64,000 nt of DNA from Trichoplusia ni (GCF_003590095.1 NC_039479.1:2170001-2234000), one strand, 5' to 3'; positions 14,371 to 27,390 are shown, counted from the stretch's first letter. Notes: generated from the letters alone by a model not told the origin. Numbers and translations are program-made.

Positions 14371-14725
14371 CTTTGTTTTAATGTATTTTTCTTCTTCATT
14401 TTAGGTAAGTTGGCGGCATGAGTGATGGCTGTACCAGTATAGAATCATAATATATGTAAGTGGATGATAAGTTGTTATTAATCGTATTATTCGAGGTATA
14501 TCAAGTGGGCTTAACTCCCTGAAAGGATATTGGAATAGAAACTGGACTGACAAGAGCTCAACAAGAGCTCTTAGCCCCCCAATTACCTCTAGATTGGAAT
14601 GGACATAAATAAAACTTATACGTATTAGAAATTTGTTCTTTACCGCCTTGCTGGAGACACGATGATTTTGTTATATTATACGGCAAATATACATATTACA
14701 CGTTTTCTCAGTAGTCATTAATTTG

Positions 14726-14884
14726 ACTGCACGAATAGACGAGTGGTTGAGATTACCACTCCAAACCATATAAGCGCGATTTGTCGCGGTTTCGATCAAG
14801 GTAGGACAAGCTTTGTGTGATCTACGAATGCTTATCCTGAGTCTGGCTGCCTTTGTGCATGTTACTTGAACGTTTGTGAAAACC
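14726..14884 (+). mobile_element. tRNA-derived SINE (second family)
   Basis: The head ACTGCACGAATAGACGAGTG with GGTTGAGATTACCAC resembles a tRNA-Leu-like A box region; GCGGTTTCGATC is a B box. The body CTACGAATGCTTATCCTGAG to GTTTGTGAAAACC is shared with the copies at 5.1, 27.9, 46.1, 51.7, 60.5 and 63.8 kb. Confidence 0.65.
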
Positions 14885-15553
14885 TACGAAATAAGGATTA
14901 ACTACGAATTACCACGCATACGCAAAAACGGTTGCAATACCCACTTCGTCTTTAGAGCTGGCTGTTCATGAGATTTCTGGAGCTTAACAAAAAAAACCCT
15001 TAATTCATAGTCGACGTCATAACTGACAAACAAAAATCGAAGTCCTTCAGCGTTCGATGAAATGATTTATTCTGAACAACACTAGAACACTTCTCTATTG
15101 TTTTAATATAACATCATCCCTCGGTTTACCGTATTTTATTTAATGAACCTGCTACAGTAATCTCGACCTCAAAGAGCCCATATTAAGATTGAAAATCCCC
15201 TAGCTACGAAAGAAGGATTTTCTGAGTTCTGTTTGCGCATGTAAATTCCTTTATGCGTGTAAATCCTTTTCTTTGAGGGTGGAATGACATCTGTTGTCTT
15301 ATAAACCCGGTTTTGTCTTATGTAGTGACGAATGCAATACCTACGACATACGAACGAAGAATGTTTTGAAGAAAATTCTGTGGATTTCCCGGAAAAAGTA
15401 GTTTTGTATGTTTTTATAAGTTAGGAGAAGGAATAAACATTTTTTGACTTTTGAAGAGTGAAGTGAGTGAACAATTTCGTGATTATGAGATTGGGTCTTC
15501 ATGCACATAATTATATAATGAAAAATCTAAAATAGCTTCATTTTCTACAAAAA

Positions 15554-15707
15554 GCCTTCCTCTGACCTCCTCAACTCGGTAACCTGAGCAAAACAATACC
15601 CCTTAGTTAGACTGGTTGTCAAAATTTCAAGCTACTGACTACCTGTAACGACTGCCGAAGATATCGAAATAACAGTCGGGTCCCACAATTTAACGTGCCT
15701 TCCAAAA
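15554..15707 (-). mobile_element. SINE fragment (middle part of the 5S-headed SINE)
   Basis: On the minus strand GGAAGGCACGTTAAATTGTG, then CAGTCGTTACAGGTAGTCAG and GTTACCGAGTTGAGGAGGTC align in order with the 44.7-kb SINE. Head and tail are lost. Confidence 0.6.
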
Positions 15708-16019
15708 CTGCGAAAAAAGCCCCATAAGGCATGTAAAACATATTTATGAAACAAATTCTAACGATTTCCCATACAGCAAAAATGGGTTAAGTATTTAAAA
15801 ATTATGGTTTACATAAAAAATATAGGCGAATAGTGTCTAAGACCACGTCCTTAAGTAATCATGATCGTTCCACAACATTAATTATATTACGTTGAGACGT
15901 GACTTTGTGGACAGTCGCGTAAAAAGATCATGAAAAACGTGACCATAATTCAATAAATATAATTAATAGATTTAAAAACCTAAAAGCCACGTTTTTAAAT
16001 GTCACTCCATTAAAATTTT

Positions 16020-16172
16020 ATCAAAATGGATCCAGCCGTTTTTCATAGTTGTAAATTGCATTGTCATCGAGTTTGAAGCTATCCTGAAAATTTCAGCTTG
16101 CTAGCTTATCGGGAAGTGGAGTTGCAACAATCTAACCGGAACGACAAACAAACAAGAAAAGCGAGTTAAAAA
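16020..16172 (+). repeat. Probable dispersed repeat fragment
   Basis: GGATCCAGCCGTTTTTCATA, GAGTTGCAACAATCTAACCG and ACAAACAAACAAGAAAAGCG resemble a repeat I know from moth genomes. There is no second copy in this window to align, so the call is weak. Confidence 0.35.
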
Positions 16173-16394
16173 CGTGGGAAATAAATATTATAATCCATCT
16201 AATCTATATCTAGGGAGCAACAAACACGCATTATTATTCATAACACTAAGATTTATTGAATACATTTGGCACAATACTTATCTTATTAAATGTAATTGTA
16301 GAATAATATGTAACATTATTTGTATGTATCCTCTGTTTCTTTCTTTCATCCGTTTGTCTTAATAAATGCATCCTTTACTGGTAACGTTACATTT

Positions 16395-16490
16395 TAATAT
16401 CATCAACCACTTTAGTCCTCCGTAGACCACTGCTGGGCATAGGCCTCTCCAAAGAAACATAAGACGATCTCTGCCTAATGCATCCAGTTC
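16395..16490 (-). mobile_element. LINE 3'-end fragment, degraded
   Basis: The minus strand shows GGAGAGGCCTATGCCCAGCA then GTGGTC, the EAYAQQW coding end, with frame damage upstream and a TGATGATAT tail. Confidence 0.5.
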
Positions 16491-17496
16491 ACTTGAACTG
16501 GTCACATGTGGATTAATTTGTTTACAATTTATTAAAAACAATATTATGTTGAAGTCATATTCCTAAGAATAAAAATATAAAACAAAAGGAAATTTTAGCT
16601 TATAACTTAGTTCCAAACAAAAGTTCTAAATAGCTTAAACAGTTACTTAATTATAATCAATACTTAATAACCTGTTAATTAACATCAATTCAGGTAATTA
16701 TGGTAATGACATGAAGATTAGGGAAAACTTAATTTTATTGATGTATAATTAGAAGCATTTTTATTAAAATTAGATGTAATTACGTATTATGTCTTAATTG
16801 TAGTCTAGTTTAATTTAAACACAAGAAAATGAATTACTTAAGATTTGGTTTGAAATTAAAATTTGTTAATCTGGCTTCGTACGTGGTTGAATAAATAACG
16901 AAGCCAAGCAAGTAAGCCAATTTTTTGAGGTTTATGCAGCAGACTCGAAACATTTCAGGTGTTGCGTTGCTTTAAATTAAAAGTGCCTATGAGTTACATA
17001 TACGTATACGTTCGATACCACGATAATTTAGCAAGTATTATTGAAAATTTAATTGAGATGGTTCAAGAGAGAGAACATAATGATTCTGGAAGACATGTTA
17101 CAGGTGTAGGTCACTGGAAAAGACTGTAAAATACAATGATACTACTGAGTATTTATTTTTGTTCTCTTTACATATGTATGTCTCATCAATCACTGATAGT
17201 ATGTCTTGAAATTAAATAGGTAACAGCTGTCAATTTTCTGTCAGCTCTTTGGGCTCTTTTTTAAACATAATTAATAATTATCATTTATAAAGCGTCATTA
17301 CATTTGTCGCGTCATAAAATACTAGTTTTAGCCTTTAAACAAATAAAAGATTTAATATACGTTTAAATCTCTTGTTAACTATGTTCCGATTATATTACGA
17401 CTATCATGCTTGGGCCTTTGTTCTTCATAATAATAAAATGCTTAGACACTTTAAAATTACTCACAGCATAGACATAACAATGATATAGACGCTAAG

Positions 17497-17502
17497 TTTA
17501 TT
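17497..17502 (-). terminator. Candidate polyadenylation signal (AATAAA) of the esterase-like gene
   Basis: AATAAA lies on the minus strand about 150 nt past the stop codon, a normal distance for an insect 3' UTR. In AT-rich DNA this hexamer also occurs by chance. Confidence 0.45.
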
Positions 17503-17653
17503 TGTAAAATAAAAAACTGCTTCATTTTGAACAAAGTATACATAGTAATATTCTAGATCCCATACTGAGATTGTACGAGATGGGACTTCGATAAAAAAAA
17601 AGTCACACTGAACAGGCAAAAAAAGTTTTTATAGAAACATTAAAAAATTAAAT

Positions 17654-20600
17654 CTAAAAGAATCTAACAACCAATTGACACAACATAACAAAGACAACAC
17701 TGACAATAGCCGTACTGGAAGAGTTAAACGTAGGTGCGACGTAATATCTATCGTAGAGGCTGTTCCAGAAAGTCATACGCTGAGGGTGGAGAATGACCTT
17801 GTATTCTTCAGTGTGGATCGCGGAGTTGTTTAGCGGCTCCCCATTGCCGCCGTAGTAAAGGTAGTTGGTGACACTCGGGGTGAGAGGAGGCCATGCTGTA
17901 ACGGCGCGAAGAGAATTCCTGGAAAAAGAAATGGTGAAAATATTAAGGTATTTAGGAATGTAGGAAAACAATTACTTGGAAGATGGCAACGGTATCTGCA
18001 CTTGTGTTATGCGAAATGAATTTGGATAGGCCGCAACTCATGATCATATTAACGTACATTCTGTGGTAGAAGGTAAATAGCAAAACTAAAAAGATAATAA
18101 TAATATTTGTTCTACAACAAATGTAGAACAAATATTCTATCTAAATGTTAAGTATACCCGTCATTCAATTTTGTAATAAGTAATCGTACGAATATTTTTT
18201 TATAAAAACTATGTCAACACTATCGCAGTTCCGTGAAATACTTGTATTACACGAATATAAAATTTTGCTATCTGAAATCGTACAGATACAATTATGATGA
18301 ATAGAACTCGAAGAATTGTGAATATGATAATGATTATTCATCAATTTTTTAGATTAATGAATGAATCACTATATTTTTGAAATGATACAAACTAAACCCC
18401 ATATTTATGTACTTAAAGGAGGTGAACAATCTTATAATAGAAAATCTAAATCTTCATGTGTTTTAGTTGGAATATTTTGTTTTACTGAGTTTTGAGACAA
18501 AAAGATAACTAAGAATGTTAATTTTTTTTAGAAATCTGAACGAATGCAGTAATAAAAAACAACAACTTACCAATTGTTAGCGAAACCCACAATTCGGTTG
18601 ACGATCGAAGTTCTGACGGGCTGATCAACCTGCCTTAAGTCATAGTTAAACAAGTAGTTCAGGAAGTCTCCGTGTTTGGCGCCGTTAAGAGGAACCTGAT
18701 TGTATCCCCAATCTGTGTTACTGGTTCCCATGTAGCCAAGCTCCATCAGCCTCACTTCGCTTGAAGTTGTCGAAGCTCTGGCTATAGCTGTTCTTATCGT
18801 CGAGACCAGGACCAGAGTGTCTCCTTGATAGTCTAAATAGTCGTCGATAGTAGCCATACTTATCGCGCTGTTGCTGAAGTAGAAATTACGGATGTTTGCC
18901 GCCTCTACAGTCGTATTTTCGTTAAATTTCAAGTCCACTTGCAAGAAATCTGTAAAGTTATTTTGCATCAACGTCAACCAGTCCCCAGAGGCAGCTTCGG
19001 TAACTCTTAGTGTACCTTCCTTGCTCGTGTATCCGTAGATAACTGGAATATGACTGTAGTTACCAGATCTCAGCACGTTAATGGGAGCATCAGTAAGAAG
19101 TGAACCATTCACATTAGGATCTTCAATGCAGGGTGCGAATATCGGTGTGTTATTTTGGAACTTGAAATCTAATCCAGAGTTTATGACGTGGATGTCAGTA
19201 ATGATTAAATTTATAGCTAGGTCTTCTGAAGATTTTCCTGCATATCCAAGTCTATCGCCCAAGAGTTGGGCGTGTTGAATAGGTTCGTAAGCCACAGCCC
19301 ATGGGGCTAAAGCTGACCCGCTCAAAGCAATAGCTTTATGCACCAAGTTTTGAGATTGTGGAGTAAGTGTTATCAAGTCCACCACCGCAGCACCAGCGCC
19401 GTGGCCCAATAACACTACATTATTAGGGTTTCCTCCAAAACTGGCAATATTCTCTTGAATCCATTTGAGTCCATGGATCACATCTTTCAATCCTGCATTA
19501 CCTGGCGCTTCAGGTACTCCCAAACACAAAAATCCAAAGACTGACAGTCTGAAATTCATGGTGACAAAAACGATGTCTTTTTCGACCAGATCTTTATACG
19601 AGAACATGGTTTGTATGGGGCTGGTTGTGTATTCGTGTGAGTTGAGGAAGACGTAGACGGGTTTGGGTGTGGTGACGTTTTTCGTGAAGATGTTGAGTTT
19701 GAGGCAGTTCTCTACGCCCACGAGACCTCTCTCTGTCGGCTGGGCGCACATCACGTTGCTGTCCAACGCGGTTAGCGGCCCCGGGTAGGGCACCGCTGGT
19801 ACGGGGGCCTGAAACACAGTTAAAGAATGTTAACTAGATGATAAGGCCGAGGTGCGACTGTACGATATCGAACGCAAACAACTTTCCTGTAACTTTGATA
19901 AGATATGGATTAGTTACGGAATATTTGTGTAAATGTTGCCGTTTATTTGAGGTGATTGGTTAGGCTTTATAATTTTAAAGACAGATTTTGTTTTGTTCTT
20001 CTTTTCGTTTCGAAGTGTTTACCTATATTGTCCAGAAGCTAGCCGCAATCCTTATTAAGTAGCTATTTTCAGAAAAACTGATACCAATCAAGTAATATTT
20101 GAATGCTAACACTTAATATTGAACTGCTTAACTAACAATGAGTTCCTAATGATTTCTGCCATTCGCTTTCATAATTATTATCATAATTCAGTTATTCGGA
20201 AGTCATAAGTAAAGAAACGGTCATAAAATCAAGTTAGTTAAATTTTCTATTCCTAATAGTCTCATTTGGAGATATTTGTTTGAGTCTTGGTCCTTGGACC
20301 CTCGAGGTCACATTCATTTCAATTTGAGAACAGACGTAATTAAATTAGTATCAATTAGGTAACCTTTTGCCATCTATAGTATGCTAAGAATTCGACCTTT
20401 GTGTTAAGAAGTGTCTGATATGCAGATATATGTAGGTATTTATTGTCTGGTTGTGAGTATGGAATGAGGATTTTGACTCCATAGTCCACAGTAACCATGG
20501 TTATAAACAAAAGTGATAAAATGAGCTCCATTTCTGCTACATCTTTAGATAAAAAGATCCGGTTTATAAGTCTAGACAATCAGTTTTTATTGTGCAATGT

Positions 20601-22304
20601 TGATAGTCAACAGATTATTTTTGATACACAATTTTTTTATATTGTTTTGGTTATTGGTTAGAATGCGCAATTTGATTTAGTCTCCCTTTCGCATTGACGG
20701 AAAGAAAACACATAACAACACAAAATTGTGCTAGTATATTGTGCAAAGGTTTTTGTTCTTGTTCTTTGGATGCCAAAAGTTTTCTCTCAGTAGTAGGTAC
20801 ATAAAGTACTGGCTGAAAGATAAACTGAGTTCAACCCTTTTGCCAGGCTTTTTTAGAAATTTAAAATTATAGAAGAAAAATACCGTTTCCAGTTCCGTTT
20901 AAATTAGCATAGATAGATGCAGATGCTGAGTGTGACGTCAAACGAATTGCTCGGTAATTACATTGACACAAATCAAAGCCACATAACGCACCTGACTGAC
21001 TGACTGACTAATTTGTAGTACTTGCAAATTAACTGCCAATTTGAACTCTATTTCCTTCCCGATAAAGTTCAGGATATTACCGATTCCAATTCCGAACTGC
21101 TTGGTGTATTTTGAGCTATATGTCTAGAAGCATAAAGTGTAGTTTTGATTGTATATGTTTGTGGAATTACTATTGAGTTTAACTTAGTGTATTGGTATGT
21201 TCTAGTTACCTGTAGGTATGTGACTTGATCACGTGTGAAGGCATTAAACACCCGAGATAAATGATTTTACGATACAAATGAGAATAGGAAGGCTAATGAC
21301 GCCATGTCGGTACATGTTAATCAATTACTAAAGTAATACTAATTTCAAGTACCTTTTTTAATATAATTACATCATTAATTTGTAATGTACAAAAAGGACT
21401 ACAAAAACAATAGTTTTTGAGAACATCAAATTAAAATGATTTGTCATTTTTTTACTTCTGAGTTTTGTCAATCTATATTGTAAACAAAATTACTCATAAC
21501 TATCACCAATTCTTGGTGTTTTGTGCTGTGGTCAGGTATCTTTTACTCACAGATTACTATGCGAATATTAATTAAGTATAGTGAATCATTCTTTCGTTTT
21601 CATATTTATATCTCGCAGGTTTAAAATTTGCAATATACTACAATAATTCAACAATACTTTTTACTTAATTAATAATAACTACATGAAAAAAGAATCCCGA
21701 AAAGGTAACAGTGTAAATTTTTATGTCAAGTAATTATTTAAATTTTGTGAACAGGTGATTATTTCATACATCGTTACTTAATTATTTAAATGTATATAAA
21801 TGTAATCATAATAAAATATACAATTATCTAAGACAAGTCTTCTAAGATAATAATTAATCATCAATCATTACTCGAACTAAAAAAATAAAAATAATTAAGC
21901 TTAAATGCCGGTCTATCCCTTAACATTCCATAGCAAAAAGTAAAAATACAAGCAGCACGCAAATCGTATGCGCAAGCCCAGATTACACTACAACCTTGCT
22001 TATAAACCTCGTGACTAGCAAGACGCTAAATATACCAAAATAGAACAACTCAACCACAAAAACAATTTCAAACAATCAGTGAATTCACGATCCTACTACC
22101 TGATTAAAAAAGGAGGCTGTATACCTTAAACCTGTTATCCCTATCCGTCGGGCCGGCGTAAGGAACACCGTAGAACACATAATAGTCCCCATCTTGAGCC
22201 TTCGACCCTATAAGTTCACCTTCAGTGGTCGTCACACTCACACCATGCGCGTACGCACACAAAAACAAAAACAACGCGATTTGTAACATTTTCGCACTTA
22301 ACAC
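17654..22304 (-). CDS. Carboxylesterase-like protein, catalytically dead, secreted/GPI-anchored (3 exons)
   Basis: Exons on the minus strand are 22304-22125, 19808-18571 and 17918-17654, joined by GT-AG introns (donors AAG|GTAT and TTG|GTAAGT; acceptors TTTCAG|GCC and TTCCAG|GAA). The frame stays open for 560 residues, the usual length for an insect carboxyl/cholinesterase. Residues 1-21 are a signal peptide. The fold markers are GVPYAGP in exon 1, the ENCLKLNIF motif near 93-101, SFGGNP before the nucleophile elbow, WPP and RMTFWNSLYDRYY in exon 3. The acid Glu324 (GYTSKEG) and His439 (GAKHGD) are present. The elbow, however, reads GHGAG at 195-199, with Gly197 where the family has Ser, and the oxyanion HGGG is replaced by NSHEY (116-120). 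At least seven N-glycosylation sequons are present, and the last 18 residues are hydrophobic after an NSSS, which suggests a GPI signal. I infer a non-hydrolytic surface or binding protein rather than a detoxifying enzyme. ATG at residue 6 is an alternative start. Intact splice sites argue against a pseudogene. Confidence 0.9.
17919..18570 (-). other. Intron 2 of the esterase-like gene
   Basis: This is a 652-bp intron that splits the Trp473 codon (TG|G). It is AT-rich and contains a perfect 14-bp inverted repeat at 18102-18136, listed separately. Confidence 0.85.
18102..18136. repeat. Perfect 14-bp inverted repeat inside esterase intron 2
   Basis: The left arm AATATTTGTTCTAC (18102-18115) and the right arm GTAGAACAAATATT (18123-18136) are exact reverse complements with a 7-nt loop. 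The repeat would form a hairpin in the pre-mRNA on either strand. No function is known. Confidence 0.85.
19809..22124 (-). other. Intron 1 of the esterase-like gene
   Basis: This is a phase-0 intron of 2,316 bp between NRFK and APVP of the protein. It is AT-rich. A short GACT run lies near 20993-21009. I see no exon-like sequence inside it; open frames at 20355-20579 and 21069-21251 match nothing I recognise. Confidence 0.8.
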
Positions 22305-23080
22305 TATTTTTATTTTGACGCACGTGCGTACCCTCCGGTGGCCAGGGACCGAATGACAAACGATGCTTTTTATCTGACTTGGGTGACGATACTCTTGCGT
22401 ACCTTTATCAATGAGGTCATCGCACAGATTATATTATTGACTCTCCATTAACAAAACATAATGTTAGGGTGTTTTTCTAATCTAACAAATGTATGGCTTA
22501 CTGTGAAGTTAATAAGTGTTTTTTCAATGGACATGTAATGTGACTGCGCTGACGCAGGTCATAGAAAATTGTTGATAACAGATTAAGCTCAGCTTGCTTT
22601 TTCCATTTAGAATTTGTATATGGATATAACTCGTCACGTCAAATTTATGTTTAAGGATAGGAAGGAGAAAGAACCGCATCGCTAATACTGCCTTAAATTC
22701 TCGGGATTGCGGGTTAACCGAAAAATTAACTACGGAATGATAATTAACTAAACGATGATTACTTTTGAATAATCAGCTAAACCGGAGGCACTATTTTTTT
22801 TAAAGGCTTTATAGACTTATAATAATAATGACAAGATGTAAACTAGCTCAATTTACGAAACAAAATATAGTAACCATAACCCTCTTAGACTTGACGATAA
22901 CATTCGGATTAATACCGTTAATTTTGTCTAAACATGTGAAATTAATATCCAAGACATGAAGATCCTTATAATATGAAGGTAGGCATTACAAATTAATGGA
23001 TAATGAAAGCTTAACACGTTATCTGCCTTGGATTATATTATAATCTTACTTACCAAGGCAGGCCTAACACATTTGATAAA

Positions 23081-23336
23081 TCTATACTAATATATAAAGC
23101 TGAAGAGTTTGTTTGTTTGTTTGAACGCGCTAATCTCAGGAACTACTGGTCCAAATTGAAAAATTATTTTTGTGTTGAATAGACCATTCATCGAGAAAGG
23201 CTTTAGGCTATAAACCATCACGCTGCGACTGCGCTGAGGAGCGAAGATACAATAGAAAATGTGAAAAAAACAGGGCAGGTATCTAAATCATAACATATCT
23301 TCTACCCACGGGGACGAAGTCGCGGGCAACAGCTAG
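23081..23336 (+). mobile_element. Helitron-like non-autonomous element (Lep1-type), complete
   Basis: The 256-bp element starts TCTATACTAATATATAAAGC and ends GGGCAACAGCTAG. It is inserted between A and T (A|TC...CTAG|T), as Helitrons are. Four other near-full copies in the window are in the opposite orientation. It carries no gene. Its sequence class is the short Helitron-like repeat widespread in Lepidoptera. Confidence 0.8.
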
Positions 23337-26300
23337 TTAGGTTATATTCAACCTACTATTACATTATTTGTAATAAAAATAAGATAGCTTTGGCAAACTA
23401 GGTACAATTATTATCGTCTTAGTGTGATTCTAGTGCCAATCACGTTCACAAAACTTGTGAGTTTAACATTAAATTGACTGTATTCTTTGGGTTTGGTTTC
23501 TAAAAGGCACTGCACAGAGGCATCTTATGATTCAGGGAAACCAACAACAATTTGGCTGTCATATTATAGTCTCTTTTGATAAAGATCTTTGTTTTTAGGC
23601 TGTCTCAACATTCCAAAATAATGGTATTATATTGACAGAAACAAAGTAATTTTTTCCTTCGCATTACACAATATTTAAGGATGGCTTTCGTGGCGAGTTT
23701 GTGAGTCAGTTCATATCCTCCAGAGCTATCTTATCTTCGCTATTACTCGCCCGATATTGATAACAACTAGACTTGCTTGTTGCTGGACAAGTATTTGTAA
23801 CACCGATAAACTGTTACCAATATCTTGTAGACGGTAAAAATCTTTGAGCTTTCTGGGAAATGAACAAAAATGTAATGATGGATTGGTATATTTGTTTTGC
23901 GTTACCGCGTCTGCAAGGTATCAGTTATTTGGTAATTTGAATTTTTTGGGATCGAAGTTACAGCTTGCGCATACAAAACCGTGAATAGGTCTGTAAGGGA
24001 ACTACTGGTTTATATTTCTTTTCCAGTTAGTGAATGAATAAATTTAATGAAAATGTAGCGCGAGCATTCCTCTAATAATTTTTGTCTGTGTTTCTTAGAG
24101 CGAAGATGTCAATGTTCTTAATACTTAAAATTTAAAGCTTTCACCTAAATTTGTTAAGCACGTCACATGTTCCTGTATAGGTAGATCTGAAAATGTAACA
24201 TTTAGTGGAACGTCTGGGGTTATAACGAGACCATTATTTATAAGATTCCGTAGACTTTTTACAGATTGTTAATTACTACTGCCACTAATAAAAATAACAA
24301 ATAGGAGTAAAACAATTCTCTTTTCTTTAATTATCTTTTGTTAATTTATTTGTTCCGTACTCGCCCTTGTACGAATTTTTACTTTTCTCATATTGAAGTA
24401 TTTCTAGTTTAAAACTATAAATACGAGGCAAAAAGATTTGAATAATTGAAGAACTTTTATTTAATAAGAATCTTTGCCGAATCGATTTCAAATTTCAGGA
24501 ATAATTTGTCCGTACATTTTTTATATCGCGAAACGATTTTGATCTCTGGTTTAAATTTAACTTTTTTGCAGACAATAATCATTACACGATACGAGGTACA
24601 ATTAACTAGAATGTCAAGGTTAGTTCTAATCGATTTGTAGTCTTTTGTTTGCTGGTTGTAAGCTACATTCATTTTCATTTTGCGGACTGCTTATTAGAAA
24701 AGGCAAAGTTCTTTACTCAATATAAGCAATATTATTTAAATTTGTTGCTAAAGCGAGAACAGAACCTCATCATCTATCTTACAAATTTGTTTAAATAACT
24801 ATAACGGTTTCTGACATACGGTTTTGTAACAAACGGAAGGATAGACAACGCGGTCTTAGTAATATGATTCCATTTTACTTTTTCAGTATGAAACACTAAA
24901 AACATTTTATTGAATACATTGTTTTGTGATATTATTGTGACAAACGAGGACTTATAACTGGGCAGATAACAATTCTTACTAGAATAGATAAAAGTTTCAT
25001 ATGAATGTTTTCCTTGTATTCAAATTCGTGTTAATATGTTAAAATGTAATTTGATTTTATACTTTGATACAATTATTGTGGGGTCGCGCACAGTTCCTGC
25101 GCAATAGCTTGGTATTAAAGACTCCTGTTGGATTATACTATGAATAATGCAATATCCATTAAACTTAATTTGAATAGATATGTATTATGTATACTATATG
25201 ACGGACATTTTAGGAAAATTCTATATTACCCTTGCCTAGAGAAATTCTGCTAAAATATGGGCACCAACTACAACTTCACTATATTTCTATTACTGACATA
25301 ACCAGTAAAGAGCACAAATCATATAAAATTTGTTAGAAGCAACGATTCTTCAATCCCCTTTTACTAAGTCCGATATGGGTGTCGAAAAAACGTTTTGCGT
25401 AATAAATGAAGGGAGCGAGATAAAATGAAGTGGGGAACATGCTGAGGAAGCAGGCGCCGTTTTCTAATCTTTTTGAAGCACTTACAATCGGGACCCGAAG
25501 GGCACATGCCTTTGTTCTGCATTGAATAATTCGACGAAGAAAGAATAGTTTTTATTAAATACTCTATTTTCGATGGAATGGATTTGGACTTTTTCTACTC
25601 TGGCTGGCAGAAGAGATAAGTAGAATAAATATCTTCCTACTCCTCTTTTTTTATATTTTTCATTCCTTTCGTTATAGGTTGCTTGAAAGTCAATCAGTTT
25701 CTGTGGTATTCGTTGTTTTCGTTGCAGAGTTGCAATGATGAGACGGGTAGCATGCTAGTCCCATTTAAAATCTGGACTATCGACTATGGTTCTTAGTGAA
25801 GAAAAGGACTTGTTACGATACTATTTTTTTGCGAAATCTTCTGCATCTTCTAGGTGATCTAGGAAGTCCAAGTAGTCTAGGAAGTATAAGGATTTAAAAA
25901 GAGAAGAGAAAGAATGTATTAAAGAGAAAATAGCTAATCCTCCCCTGAACGCGTCCTCAGCTTATAATAAAGAGGCGAGTTCACTACAAATTAGAACATT
26001 GGAATGAGGTTATTTAAAACTGGCTTAGTTTTTATTAAACTCGACCTTAAGGTCATTACGATGGGGTAGTAAAAACTGTTGATTAAATTGATTAGACTGT
26101 TGAAATATACACGAAAACTACGCTAAATAGTACGTTATTCAAAATACTTCCTACTCAAAATGGACACAAATACCGGCTTCAAATGATGTGAAATAACGTG
26201 ATATCTTAATTAACACGCAAACTAACTAGCCTTTCTAATTATTTATTCAAAAACCTTGCTATGCATAAAAAATATACCTACCTACTGCTGGGATTTTTGG

Positions 26301-27375
26301 TCTCGGCAACATTCATTGCTTGCTATAACTGCTTGGAGAGAAAGTTGACGCGTACTTAATACGCAATGTATAATGAGAAAATGTTGATTAAACCTACGTT
26401 TTGTTATTTCGGGGTAGGCGTCAGGTTAAATTGGCGTGTTACAGGGGTTGAAAGTTCAACCACTTTTGTTACACATTCCCTGTGTCAAATATTTCTTTGT
26501 TCCGTTTTCTGTGGCAGGCTTTCATTATTTTGTTTCTCGATTTGAATGATAAGTTGAATTGTTTAAATGTGTAATAAGGTTATAGGTTGATGACTTTTTA
26601 CGACTTTTGGTTTCTAAGCGAGGTTATGAGTACTGAGTCCTTAGCCAGGGAATGGATTAGAATTTGGTACCGATGAATGCAAAAACTTCAAGTGCTAGTC
26701 GGACTCCCTAGTCTAAAGGACTTCATAGGGCATGAAAAGGGTTTCTGAGTAAGTACATAGATTTTTTTTTGTCCACAACAATCTTTTGATTGTTCCTACC
26801 TGCCGTTGTTTAACATCGATTTTTTTGTTTTGGATGCTGGAATACCGGATTGTCTTGCCATTACGGTTCATGAGTTAAACGGAACGACACTGGAATATCA
26901 TCTACAGTGTTCCGCTTTTTGTTGGTTAGAGAAGAAAATAAATCCTTCATTTTATTCGTAGAACAATTTCTTGCCCTGAACGACTTTTCCGCTTTTAGTA
27001 CCAGAAGTTATTTATTTATGCGATTAAAATAATTTATTCAAAAGCCAACCTTACTTTAACTTTAATAACACCCAACACGATAGATCACGCGCAGAAAATA
27101 TAAATTAATTAAACCTCAGAACTTTTTAATTAAACCATAATCACTCACGTAATCTGATAAACCTCATTTACACCACCAACTTCTTCATCAAATACGCAAA
27201 GGAAAACAGTCCTTATTGACTACTTACAAATATTTTAACTATAAACTTAAAAAAGGTTTACCCTGAAATATATTAAATACCATAAAGTTCATTATTCCGT
27301 ATATTTTGCAATGACTAACTGTCAACTATTGCTTTAACAAGTGGTTACACACTTGCAATTACATTTTCGCCCCAG

Positions 27376-27390
27376 TTGGCAATGTGCCAA
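27376..27390. promoter_or_regulatory. NFI-type palindromic binding-site match in a TGCCA cluster
   Basis: TTGGCAATGTGCCAA is a perfect TTGGC-N5-GCCAA site. TTGCCAAG, TTGCCACT, ATGCCAAA and TTGCCAGATGCC follow within 45 bp. It lies about 5 kb upstream of the esterase-like gene. No occupancy evidence exists. Confidence 0.4.

Larger units (their letters stand above)
5441..17496. other. Gene-free stretch with scattered repeat fragments
   Basis: Apart from the listed repeats I see no gene. Open frames at 7053-7331, 8466-8786 and 13144-13521 have no recognised domain. The minus strand of 13144-13560 reads like a decayed coding stretch (see findings). Confidence 0.55.

Noticed and set aside
19081..19656. 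Plus-strand frames at 19081-19278 and 19465-19656
   Set aside because: Shadows of exon 2 of the esterase-like gene in the opposite strand.
22369..22380. GATAAAAAG as TATA box of the esterase-like gene
   Set aside because: No initiator about 30 bp downstream; the nearest TCATT is only about 18 bp away.
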